Part shown: positions 1 through 10,840 of the stretch, piece after piece
Numbering within the stretch: position 1 is the first letter of the stretch
Layout of the letters: each line of letters starts with the position of its first letter
From: Progne subis subis
Taxonomy: Eukaryota > Chordata > Aves > Passeriformes > Hirundinidae
Assembly: GCA_022316685.1 (NCBI GenBank)
Contig: JAKJHU010000063.1
Location: 310,001-374,000 of the forward strand
Direction of reading: 5' to 3'
Length of the DNA stretch: 64,000 nt
Made by a program: the position numbers and the translations under genes
Notes under the pieces: generated by a model
Seen by the model: only the letters and a program-made list of their open reading frames with translations
The model's database searches: none
What the model was told of the DNA's origin: nothing

Positions 1-2056
1 TAGGGTCTGAAGTTCAATGCTGATGATAAGAAAGGTAATTAATAGTACTACTGCAATCATTATAATGTCTGATTTTTACAAATTCACTTGTGACTTTAAT
101 AATCTTGAAGGTATTACAGTCACTTTTATGTACATGTATGGCTTAAGAATAAAGCTGCTGATAATATTTGATTCTTGTTTTACTAAATGAAAATATGGTC
201 TAATTAAAGAAATTTCTAAGAAATTCTGCTTCCCTTTAAGAAGAATTCAGGACAAAACCCAGGGGTTTGTCTACAAAATCTACACTTATCATTTCCATAC
301 CCAATCTCTGGAATTTCAGAGCTGCTATAATATTTTTCTATTCATTGTGCTATAATCCACACAATGCTTCGGAGACAATGGAAATGTTAGTAACCATGAC
401 TGAGATGTTGATTTGCAAGTTTGGCAGGAGTTTTAGTGTGCTGTTGTATATCTGTACGTCTGCTCTAGATGGTACAGCTAAGGAAATTAATGAATTTATA
501 ATTACATTTCTAGAAGCTAACTGCAGCCATGGGAAGGAACCAACCTGGGCAGATGGAGCACTTGCAGGTAATACTTAATGCAGTCACTTCCCCAAACCTT
601 TCTCAATCAATTGTATCTTCAATTCCCTGCAATGTCCAATGCAGCTCATATTGAACACTGCAGGGGCAATCCAAACAGAAATATTTCAGCATCTCTTTAG
701 GAAGAGGTGGATCCTCAGCAGGAGTCTGCTTTCTCCTGATCTGCACTCTCAGGGTCTACATCCCAAACCCAGTGATTATATTTGGTTTATAGCATTGTTG
801 AACGCTGAGGAGGCAGAGGCACCTGGGTGTTTCACAAAAGCAGTCCCTTGCTCTCTTTTAGAAACTCTTCCAGAATTTTATTAACGCTTCTAAAATTAAA
901 ACAAATCTACTGGAGCAGGTCTCTGGAGGTGGCTGATTCAGCCCTCTGAATTGTGAGAACCCCATTTTGTTGTGATAAGTTTGTTGGATAGATTAATGGT
1001 ACAGATTGGTCAGTCTACTATCGATTTATCCTATCAATCTAAATTTCCTACTGGTTGGACTGAAGTGGACTTGTGTGAGTGCTCTGTTGCAGTGAGAATA
1101 GATATTTCTAATAATCTGCAACATTTTGTTTCTAGCTGACGCGCCAATTGTCACATATTCCCTGTGGAGTATGTTTGCCTTTTCCAAACATTTGTATAGT
1201 ATCCAAATTTATTTTGTATTCTGAGATTTGTACAAAATCGTTATTTATTGTTAACAGGTTAGGAACAAAATCTTTTATTTCCATGTAAAAAAGGAAACAG
1301 CACTTTTGGAGAAGTAAAGTATTGTATGGGGAAAAGAGGAGACTTTGATTTGTTTTTTTAGCATTGTTAGATAACCATCTGTAAATAAACTAAGTCAAAC
1401 TTGAGAACATGGATTGAGAACAGGGTGCTCTTAATCCAATTGTAAAAAGACTTTCGCTAATAACACTTTGACATTAATTTAACAGGGGAATTTAGAGTGA
1501 GTCCCCTATAGCTGTGGGATTGATTGAAATAGTTTCCCCTGAAGCATGAAGCACGTCTCAAGCCACTTTATAAGTAAGAGGTTCTGAATTCTGAACATAA
1601 AATACTCTTTATCAAAACAAAAGTCAGTGGCAAATCCATGGTACTTTTCCAGCTTTAACTTCTGCTACAGTTGTATTAAGTTTTTTTTGCCTTGCAAAGA
1701 GGTTTTTTTTCTGTTAAAATAAAAAAGACATAGTAATATCACAAACACCTGCACTGATTCAGCTGAGCGAGGCATAAAACTTCTGAAGTCAGGCATTGAT
1801 TGTCAATTGCAGTGTTACTTCTATCAAAATAACAATCATTTTTGTTTAGTAGTTTCTTTGGTTAAGTGCACAAAACAGCAACTTCGTAGGCCCTATACCA
1901 CTCTCCCTCCAAAACTCTTTGAGGAAAACTACAGCAAATTTTGGGTTTCTATACTTGCATTAATAAAGATCCATAGTTCCTGCAAAGAAAAGACCAATCT
2001 ATATAATAACAAAAGCTTTGATTTCTATTACATTAGCATTTTATCACTCTACTGTA
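1..2056. other. gene-free AT-rich stretch
   Basis: I see no gene, recognisable repeat or RNA here. Open frames are short (103 codons or fewer), overlap in several frames, and resemble no protein family I know. The sequence is complex and AT-rich, with no CpG cluster. It reads as ordinary intergenic or intronic vertebrate DNA. Confidence 0.6.
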
Positions 2057-2087
2057 ATATATATAAATATAAATATAAATATAAATG

Positions 2088-2138
<51 letters not shown>
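2057..2138. repeat. (ATATAA)n / (TA)n microsatellite
   Basis: A short run of ATATAA-type units (about 2057-2090) leads into an uninterrupted AT dinucleotide array of about 24 units (2091-2138). Pure TA arrays of this length are unstable and can extrude cruciforms. The Tyr/Ile-repeat open frames that cross it (1807-2214 and 2018-2218) are products of the repeat and not genes. Confidence 0.95.
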
Positions 2139-2141
<3 letters not shown>

Positions 2142-2234
2142 AAAGGGTACCCACCATTTCAAAAACGTGTTGCATGCCTACGAAATATCAAGGAAGGGTC
2201 TGTCAAAGTGCTAGTTAATAAAACTTTTGAAAAT

Positions 2235-3055
2235 CTAGGTGATTGCTGCAAATGCAGATTGAGGGTATGATGGGTTACTAAGTGGGAACAAACAGGGTAT
2301 GTCTAATGGGCTAACCCTCACTGCAGAACGAGACCTTTGGAAGGAAATTGCTCTCCTGAAATAGTCGTCCTTGCTTTTAGTTAATTCCTGATGTGCTACA
2401 AGGTGATGCGGCTCACAGCAGGCAGATTGCTCTGCAGGAGATGGTGACATCCTTGTCTGTGGGGCTGCACACCTTCAGTGAGAAGTGGACCCAGACCCAA
2501 CACCGCACACAGGCTCTGGTGTCTTGTGGGAATTCAACGTGGGAAGAGGAACCGGCTTCTCAAGTCCATTACCTGCATGGCAGAAGTGCCCTGTGGCACC
2601 CAGACTTGCAAGAAAGGTGGGAGCGAATCAGGTCAGACACAGTTACTGGAAAAGAGGAGCTTATTAGATCCAGCCTCAGTGATCTGGGCTTGCTGTCTTG
2701 GGCTGGCTTCTTATCTGGAATCATTTTTCCTATGGCTTCCTTTGGTTTGTGATTTTTTTCCCCCTCTTTGTTGTTTCAGCAAATGTCCCAATTCTCTTGC
2801 CTGGGCATGAGACATATCTGTGCCACAGCTTCAGACCTAATCCTTTGCAATCTGTGTCCCTCACTCCTAACTTCTGACACACGGCCATTTCAACCACCTG
2901 ATCAATTTTATTCTCCCAGTTCATGGGATTTTCTGGGCTCTTTCCATCCCAGAAAGTGTATTGAATTGCTGGGATCACTAATTACTAACAAAGGAATGGA
3001 GCAGCATCTTGTAACGTACTTAAAATTGAGTTTGCACAGAAGAGACAAAAAATAA
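2235..3055. other. unrecognised segment with several overlapping open frames
   Basis: The segment is richer in GC than its flanks. It carries overlapping open frames on the plus strand (2393-2752, 119 codons; 2478-2810, 110 codons; 2768-3055) and on the minus strand. No frame resembles a protein family I know. Openness in several frames at once points to low stop density from composition rather than to coding. An untranslated exon or a decayed transposon remains possible. Confidence 0.3.
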
Positions 3056-3060
3056 TTTAC

Positions 3061-3078
3061 AAAAAAAAAAAAAAAAAA
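3061..3078. repeat. poly(A) tract, 18 nt
   Basis: An uninterrupted run of 18 A. No element with target-site duplications is evident in front of it, so a retroposed tail is not shown. Confidence 0.9.
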
Positions 3079-5244
3079 CTCTAGAAGGATAATATGAAAT
3101 ATAAATAATATTGTAAATGTAAAATTTAAAGAAAAAGGTGAGAAAGGTAAATAAAATGTGATAATCCCAATAAGAAGGGTAATAATACCCAAAAAGAAGG
3201 GTAAACCCCATGCATTGATGCAGCCAGGCTAATCAGAATCAGGCTGCTCCACTCGACACAGCTGGGTCTTGGGTGAGGCAGCAATATATCACACAGTCCA
3301 TAATAAATCCAGTTACACAGAGGGCTCAGAGGAGGAATGCATTCCTCACAGCAAGGGAGAGAACTCCAGTTACCCCTTTCACCTCAGAGATCCAGCTGGA
3401 GAACATGATCAGGTGAAAACCATTCCAGTAATTTGGCTCCAGCCCACCACTAGAATGCCTTTTCTACTCCTGCATATAGGACAAGGGGCAACATGATCAA
3501 AAACTTGGAAATTTTTCACACAGCCTTGAAAAAAAACCAAGTCACTGTGGCAATATCAGAACTGGCCATTGCAGAGCTTATTCCAAGCAATATTCATTCA
3601 GGACAGGAGAGAGCTAAGTCTATTAGGAGACTGTTAGTGATTTATTTGCTTTTTTTACAGAGTCATGTAGTGGGGGAAGGCAGCTAATCTTGTTGGACTC
3701 CATTAAGAAAGTCTCTTCAGACTTCAGACAGCCTTGCATCCCCACCTGGCCTTCTCAAGCAACATGACTGGAAATTATTTGTAATGTCCCAGGCCTATTT
3801 GCATAAGCATGGAAGCAGACTTGCATTAATAATCACTGTATTAAGGGCCTAAAAAATCCTGATCACATCATTAGGCATACTCCCTGGACATTTTTTGTAC
3901 ATCATAAATATCTCCTCATCACCTCCTTTATTTCTGTCACATCCATGATAGTTTTAATAACAGGTTTTATAGTATAGCAGAAGTCAGAGTGAGAAGACTT
4001 TTCTTTTAATTGGTTCTAATTTATTTTTTTTTTTTTTTTTTTTTGCAAGAAGAGAAGGAAGAGCTTTAAAAGTATCTAATAGTATCTGACTTACAGAAAT
4101 ATTACTCTTAAACCTTCAGGGTTTAAGACACATAAAGGAAACTGGGAAGACAGTAAGGAAGGATTTGCATAAGAGAAGTAGGGAAGTGTGAATTCATTTT
4201 GTCATCTAAGGAGACCTAGAATGGTATTTTTCTACTTCTCACAACCCAGGATTACAGTTGAAAGTGTTTCATATATCCAAAAATTTGCACCATCAAACTA
4301 GTAAGTGAAGTAATCGAGTTGCAGGCCAGGTGTGCCCCCTGCACATGTGGGAGGTTTTTCTTCTGAGAGTTGTGGGAGTTTCTGGGTTTGCTTTCATTTT
4401 CTCACCCCAGAGAAAGCCAGGTTTAAACTGTGGAAACCCACTGGGAGATTTTCAAGGGGAGGATGGCTGCAAGCCAATGAGTACCTTTCTCCCTCATGAA
4501 GGATTACGGTGGGGCTCCCTGGCTGGCTGAGCTGCTCTGAGAGGAAGGAGAGCTCACTTGGAGGCAAAGGCTGATTTCTGCCACTCTCTCATGACACTGT
4601 GTCAGACACCACTGAGGCCCTGTGAGCCCCTTCACCAGGGTCACAAAGGTGGGTCACTCTGCTCCAGTACAGAGGTGGGGTCCCAGCCAGACTGAGGGAC
4701 CCTATTGACATTCCCCAGTCATAAAATCTGATAAATACTCTTATATGCCAGTAAGAAATCAACATTCACTAGTACTAATGGTGCATTGGATTAAAAATTA
4801 CATCACTTTTCTCTTTGTAGCTTTCAGCCACTTAACTTTTTATTCCAGCAACTTCTCAGTGAAATCCAGACATCCCAACAGTATTTGTGATCCAGCAGTG
4901 CATAAGCAGCCTCACAGGACCTCACTTCCCCTTAAAGTCTGCATGAACAACAAAAAAAGTGAGTTTGGCAACATTCGAGCAATACATTCATGAAATCCTT
5001 TGAAATGGGAATTCTAGCATAATTCAGCATGATTGTAAATGCTGTAAAATGTGTAAGTCTAAATGGCAAAGGGAATTGTATACTGTAGTTAGTGATAAAT
5101 GTTCCATGCAATATACTGGGTTTTGCTGCTCCACTTACCCAATGCTCAGTGGAATTAAGTAGTTAAATTTATGTGCATAGTACTGAAAATGTAATGCTGA
5201 GTGTCAACCTCAGACCTGTTTTTCTCCATAGCATAATAAAAATA
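3079..5244. other. gene-free stretch, poly(T) at 4024-4044
   Basis: No gene or recognisable interspersed repeat was found. A 21-T run lies at 4024-4044. The segment 3200-3700 is complex, with a few short open frames of no recognisable family. 4320-4700 is somewhat GC-richer and unremarkable. Confidence 0.55.
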
Positions 5245-5452
5245 TCAGCGGAAAAAATTGTCCCAAGCCTTAGTCTGGTAAAAGGACTGCAAGTCAAGCA
5301 GAAAAATGTAAAACATCTCTGGTTTTCCCAACCAGCCTGTCACAACCCAATCTGTTGTGACAGTGCAGGAGGTACAGCCTGAAAGCACCTTGGGAAAGGG
5401 GTCAGGCCTTAGGTTCTTCTCTTTTGACAGAGGTGAAAGTCTCAGTGCACAG

Positions 5453-5474
5453 TGCCTGCCTGCCTGCCTGCCTG
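5453..5474. repeat. (TGCC)n microsatellite
   Basis: Five perfect TGCC units plus a partial one. It is short and probably only mildly polymorphic. Confidence 0.9.
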
Positions 5475-5974
5475 TGCTAACAAGGTGGCTTTTTAGCAAA
5501 CCATCAAAGGCAGAGGTGCGACACTGTGGGTTTTCTGTCTCCTGGGAGGCTCCAAGTTGGCCACTGTCCTTCTTTGTGGTCTGGCAACTCTCTTGATTTC
5601 CCATGAAAGCTCTGAAAGTTGGTGTTTGTCCTTTCTGTGAAAAGGACAGTGCTAACTGCAATGATCATCTTTCCCTCAGCTGTTTGTACTTCTGAAGCCA
5701 TGGGGTAGCTCATTACCACCACTGGTGGAAAGGCGAGGGTGAAGAAGCCTGTGTCACTGCCCTTTCTCCGGGCAGGGCAGTGGGAATTGGCTTCACCTGT
5801 CCAGCCAAAGCCCAGGGATTTGCTGTACCTGAGTGGGCCGTGGAAGAGCAGAGGGAATGAGCTGCACCTGTGTGTGGTTAACAGTGGGGCCATCTCAGCT
5901 GTTCCCAAACTCTGCTGATGAGGCAGGCTGGCCTGGGGCCCTTGGGAGCTCCACACTGCTGCTCTGCTCTGGGA

Positions 5975-6040
5975 GCAGGAGTTACACACAAGTTCTTCCC
6001 TCAGAGAGGTGCTAGCTCAGGGGGCAGGAGTTACACACAA
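5975..6040 (+). repeat. direct repeat pair, 17 bp
   Basis: GCAGGAGTTACACACAA occurs at 5975-5991 and again at 6024-6040. The intervening 32 bp are not obviously duplicated. This may be a local slippage duplication or a pair of binding sites. Confidence 0.75.
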
Positions 6041-6180
6041 AGCTGGAGCCATCCTTTGTGCAGCTACATGCCCCAGGTGGAGGCTGCGAGGGTGAGTCAC
6101 TGCTTATGGAATTACGTGTCTTTTTCTGTAATGTATATTAGATCAAGAGACTCTGACGCTCCTGAGTCAGGGACTTAAGG

Positions 6181-6920
6181 AGATGAAAGATGGGAAAACG
6201 CAAAGATGACGTGAGTTGTTCTGGCTGTTTTAGGGTTTCTGGAACATGAGGTGTGGAGAAGGTAGAATTGCTGGTTATGTAAGATGGGCATGCACACTGC
6301 AGCCTTTGAGAGGGTTGATGATCTTAAAATGTACACAATTTCTCTGCCTCTGTATTTAAATAGAGACTCTACCTGGAAAAGTCTATTTCTCTGAAAAGCC
6401 TGACCACGTAAATATGTGCATCACGTATCTTGAAGCATATCTGGGGTGCTCATAATTGTCACTGTATGCAGGGCCAGTAGTGCCTTGTGAAACCTGTTTG
6501 TTTGGCATCACCCATCATCCTAAGTTTGCTCCTGTACCCAAGGAACTTGCCTGAGTTTCAAGTTAATGCCTAACAAGTCTAGTTCAATAGGAACAGACCT
6601 CATTTATCTTGGGAATAGAACTGTAAAAATAGCACTTGTGTGCTGATTGCTGTAAGACTTCATATAAAATATGGGGACAGGGAGTCGCTTGCTTCCCATT
6701 TTCTGTAGTCATCTCCTGAGTGGGTTTGGGTGGGTCCTGGGGATGCCTGTAGCCTCTGGCAAGGAGCCTGAGAGATGCCAGCATCAAAATGGAGAACATG
6801 TTTCCCTTCCCCTGCTGACTCCCTTTCTTCAGTTTTCTCAGAAATGATGTCTTCTTAGATCTGCTATTGCTGCATTCTGCACTTTGCTTTTATTTCTGCA
6901 CCTGGGTCATAGGGATCTCT

Positions 6921-6968
<48 letters not shown>

Positions 6969-9129
6969 GTTTGGTTTTTTGGTTAAAAAACCCTATCTCA
7001 TAGTATCCTGATATTCAGTTGACAAATATTTTTGGTCTCCTTTGATTAGGGCAGTCCCAAGCTACCTTTATTTTGCATCCTTAGTTCATACATGTGATGA
7101 AGAGTGTTGTATTCTTCTGCAGCCTGAAACTAAAGTCTATGTTGAAGTGCTTGAAAAGCACAAACAACTCATTTTCTGCTTGATAAGCTAAATGAGGACT
7201 TAATTCAATATGTTTATTAAGAGCTACTGGTTCAAGTAGGCCCTGAATTTCTGTGGAAATACATTAAATTATTTTTTACTATCTTAGGAAATAAATAGGT
7301 TTGAAATGTAAAGAATATTGGTATTTAATGTGGGCATTTCCCCCCTCAGATGTGGAGAAGCTGTTGAAATTTCAAGTCCACTGAAAAGATTCCCTAGTGG
7401 TTAATACTGAGGATACTTATTTTTGGATTTTGAATGCTTGATTGAAACAGAAATACTTTGTTTTGATTTTACATGGTCTTTATCTCCAGCCTGAGGGGAA
7501 AAAAAAAAATAAATAAATTAGTTGTATGTCTGTGTTAACTCATTCAGTGTGAAGTTTTTTGCAAGGGTTTGAATTCCTGAATTTAAATGTGAGGTTGCTG
7601 GTGGTTTGTGACCAAACTGAGACTGGGGGTATTCTGAATAAAATAAAAAATATTTTGTGCTGCTAGAGGCCAAATACTTAAACTTTGAGATAGCATGAGA
7701 ATTTATGTGGTAGTGAATAGGCCATAATCAACAAGTAAAAAAAACTAAATAGCTTGAAAAAAAGGGCACAGCTTGTACTGTAGCAATATAGGGGGTAGGA
7801 ACAGAGGAGCCTGTCACGTATCGGAGCAGAGTGATGGGTTCTGAGAGGCACCAGGAGTGCAAAGCATCTCCTGAAAGGCAAGTTTTTCTCATTTCTTCTC
7901 ACCCCTACTTTTGTTTTTCTTGCCAAGTTTCTGCAGGGAGGTTTCAGAGCAGCTTGCATACTTGAAAAGATTAGAAAAAGTGAGGCAAATTCTGCACTGA
8001 CATGCACCTCCACTGACATCAAAGTGATGCCATACCTTGTGTCTCTCCTGCTCCAAGCTTTTTTAAAGAAACTCCAAGCAAACAAAAACCCCATAAAGTG
8101 AGGAAACATGTTGGTGACTTAAAGAATTGTTGCAATTGATGCCAAGGGAGAAGGCAGACTCTATTCACAGTAAAAGTAAAAGAAAATATTAATTGAAAAG
8201 ACATGTGTGGTCTCCTTTGTACTGACCTATCTGAAGCTGGTTCTGACCTACCAGACCAGGTGTTGGCTGCACTCTCCCAGCTGCAGCTTTTGTCCTGCTA
8301 TTGTCTTGCATCACCTTCCTACAGCCTTTATTCAAGCCCTTTGCATAGGGGAAGTCCTCATGTAGCAAAGCTTCTGGAATGCTGTAGCAAATTCACAAGT
8401 CTCGTTGCAGTTACTTAGTTCAAGTGAAACCTTTGGGATTATTCTGCACCCACTGGGGTTACAGAAAGTAACTGGAGTTCCAACAGGAAGCGCAGCTTCT
8501 CCTTCAAAATGAAAATACTTTAGTGAAAAAAACCTCTTTTGCATTTCGCATTTGATATTATTTCTGAATACTAGGAATGTGGGTGGTACTTGTACAGCAA
8601 CTATCTCAAGGAAAGTAAGTTAAAGACCATATGCCATTGAGTTTTTCTGCCCTATCCCCCCAGTATTTTGGAGATAGATACCTAACCAACTGTTCTGGCT
8701 TGATCAGAATAGTTTTCAAAGTATGGTTATGGGTTTGTTTTTTTGTTTTTTTCCTTAAATATAAATTCTGGGCTACAGAAATACCTGCATACTACATTAG
8801 GTAATGTCATTAGATGCAGCAGTGACAAGTTAGCAAGCATGTAATACCCTAAGGCAAATAGATTTGTATGTTCTCCTTCAGACTGGATGATTGTGTTTCA
8901 CTCTAAAGATATTTTAGATCAGTAAGAATGTCTCCTCGGGGAATCGTGGTGATAACTACTTTTGACAAGTAGTAATAACAGAAGTTTGGTCCCACCATGC
9001 AGTGAAAGACTGGTGCTGAAGCTGGGATTACTGCTGGTGGACTGCAGGGGCACTGTATTCACACATTGCTTACTCTAGTGGTGGCATGCCTGCCTTCACG
9101 CCATCTGTTCTTGTGAATTCAAAATTGCC
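6181..9129. other. gene-free stretch with 44-T homopolymer
   Basis: The main landmark is the long T run at 6924-6967. A minus-strand frame of 143 codons (7678-8109) has no recognisable domain. A perfect 7-bp stem with a 5-nt loop lies at 8953-8971 (ACTACTT / AAGTAGT). I recognised no interspersed repeat. Confidence 0.5.
6924..6967. repeat. poly(T) tract, 44 nt
   Basis: 44 uninterrupted T, followed by a T/G-rich tail (GGTTTGGTTTTTTGG). It is the longest homopolymer in the window, and its true length is probably uncertain in the assembly. Confidence 0.95.
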
Positions 9130-9720
9130 TGTTCTGTCATATCAAGCAAAAGGCCTAATATTGACTTGAAGGGATCGATGGTAAGAAGCATTGTTTTAAC
9201 TTACTTGTAGGCAAGATCAATTCCTTCCACAGGAAACCACCGTATTTTATGCTGTAGTCCCAAATACAGGGGAAATTCCCCAAATCTGTGTGATTTTATT
9301 GATTAACATCACTCTTAGCTAATTAAACACAACTTACCAATCCTTTCAATAGCTCGGTTAGCTGACAACTCCCCAAGTTCGTGTATCGTGATACTTCTGA
9401 GGGAACATTTGCAGTGATCATGACTCTTCCTTCGTTCTTCCTTGCTGTTGTTACTTTACTGAGCCGTCAAAGGCCGTTGTTATTGCACATTGACACAGTG
9501 CAGCAGAATGGTTGATAAATCTATATTCAAGTTGTGTTTACAATCAATATTATAGCAGTTACCATGCCAAATCAATGTTTGCTGAGTTGCCAGCTCCAAC
9601 TGCCTGATGCAATAATCCCTCTTCTCCCACGGAACGTGGGGACCTAATCCAACATTCACTGAAGTCAAGACAGATTTTCATTGACCTCAGGCTTTGGATC
9701 AACCTGTGCCTGCTTTTATT
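9130..9720. promoter_or_regulatory. candidate conserved non-coding / enhancer-like block
   Basis: This is complex AT-rich sequence without simple repeats. It contains homeodomain-type cores (AGCTAATTAAAC near 9320) and a 6-bp perfect stem (CCCACG / CGTGGG, 9626-9640). Such texture is typical of vertebrate conserved non-coding elements, but conservation cannot be shown from one sequence. The last 60 bases (9652-9712) carry two inverted TGAAGTCAA-like motifs resembling the 3' region of an ancient amniote interspersed repeat. Confidence 0.3.
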
Positions 9721-10079
9721 TACTCGTGTTTGTCACAGGGTTGTGCGAGAGCTCACTCACAACAGAAATCCTGTTCTCCTGATTTCTCCGTCTGGTCGTA
9801 ATGATCGTACTATGAGCTCTGCTGTTACCAACAGGCACCAAGGTGCCACCTTGCCTCTGCTGGATGGTTGGGCTCTTTTGGTTTTGTTGTGCAGACAGTG
9901 TCTGCAGATAAAAAGCTGTTTGCTCAAAAATAATCCAAAAGTTTTGATGATGCAGCAGTTCAAAAACACCACATTTGAGACAGATTAAGTAAGACTAATT
10001 ATCAAAATAGACTTGTGTAATCATCTATGCTTCCATGTTTTAATTGAACAGTGGGATATTTCTTTCGAAAAAGTGTGTG

Positions 10080-10269
10080 AATTGGGGTCTGCTCATGGGA
10101 AGGAGTGACTAATTGAACTGGCATGAGCCTGATAGCAGCTTTTTTCATTAAAATGTTAACTTTTAAAATCAGTGTTACATTGCAAATATTGTCTTTCTTT
10201 CATTTGGACTAGTCTATCTGGCTCATGCCAGCTCAATTAGCAGCTTGCTTTCATGAGCAGACCCCAATT
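10080..10269. repeat. large imperfect inverted repeat (55-bp arms, 80-bp spacer)
   Basis: Left arm 10080-10134 and right arm 10215-10269 are reverse complements over 55 positions with about 45 matches (82%). The outer 18 bases (AATTGGGGTCTGCTCATG) match perfectly, as does an inner 12-mer (CTGGCATGAGCC); a 13-bp diverged patch lies between. RNA from either strand would form a long hairpin. It could be a palindromic ancient mobile element, a foldback element or a two-sided enhancer core. I do not recognise the family. The surrounding DNA (9130-10840) is complex and repeat-free. Confidence 0.9.
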
Positions 10270-10539
10270 AACGCAGACTTCCCTTAAAGAAGTATTCCAC
10301 AATTTAAATTAGCACATTTGCATTAGAAGTAATTATACTGGTTTTGGTTGTTAGTTGTTCCTAATTTTTGTGATGATTAAATATGCTTTAATGGAAAATG
10401 ACATTTGTTGATTAATTACTGAAGTTGTAATGGGTGTTTTTAGAAAATATTCAAATATGGAAGAGAGGAAACGAAGATAAGACCACAATATATCAATGGA
10501 TATCAAAGGTGGAATTTTCGGTGCTTATACGTAATTTCA

Positions 10540-10720
10540 ATATAAATTACACAAATCCCAAGTTACAACTACACTGAATTCAACTTATTATTTAATGAAT
10601 TTGGCCTGAGTCTATGTGACCTTTGAATGCATGACCACGTGAGATAGCAAGCAGTTAGGACACTTCAGCTCTAAGACACGTGATCCCGTTATTTGTTCTG
10701 AGTGGAAATATCTGCAAAGG
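10540..10720. promoter_or_regulatory. candidate regulatory block next to the inverted repeat
   Basis: Complex sequence with a nuclear-receptor-type half site (TGACCTTTGA at about 10618-10627) and an E-box (CACGTG at about 10636-10641). Motifs this short occur by chance, so the call rests mainly on texture and on closeness to the 10080-10269 inverted repeat. Confidence 0.22.
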
Positions 10721-10770
10721 CATCAGAGAGGTGTGATGATGGAGGGCTAATTCAGAATTTCATATTCAGA

Positions 10771-10836
10771 GCAAGAACAGGAGAGCAGTGACCTGGAACT
10801 AACAAGAGCCTCTAAGATCAGTGCTCCTGCTCTTGC
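10771..10836. repeat. compact hairpin, microRNA-precursor size
   Basis: GCAAGAACAGGAGAGCAGTGA (10771-10791, with the reverse complement of 10818-10836 opposite) forms a stem of about 18 pairs with one mismatch and a 2-nt bulge around a loop of 26 nt. The total of 66 nt falls in the range of pre-miRNA hairpins. The arms match no microRNA I know. Expression is unknown, and it may be only a chance inverted repeat. Confidence 0.6.
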
Positions 10837-10840
10837 AGGA

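Larger units (their letters stand above)
5245..6180. other. GC-richer segment with overlapping minus-strand open frames, no recognised gene
   Basis: Two overlapping minus-strand frames (5245-5661, 138 codons; 5504-5989, 161 codons) and several plus-strand frames coexist. None looks like a known protein, and the overlap in different frames argues against coding. Two small repeats sit inside: a TGCC tetranucleotide array at 5453-5474, and a 17-bp direct repeat (GCAGGAGTTACACACAA) at 5975-5991 and 6024-6040, 49 bp apart. Confidence 0.4.

Noticed and set aside
1807..2218. Open frames rich in Tyr/Ile repeats
   Set aside because: They are direct translations of the TA microsatellite at 2091-2138.
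2393..2810. Two plus-strand frames of 119 and 110 codons as a coding exon
   Set aside because: They are open in three frames at once and match no family I know; no convincing splice signals decide a frame.
5245..5989. Two overlapping minus-strand frames of 138 and 161 codons as a split gene
   Set aside because: They overlap in different frames, lack recognisable domains, and the other strand is equally open.
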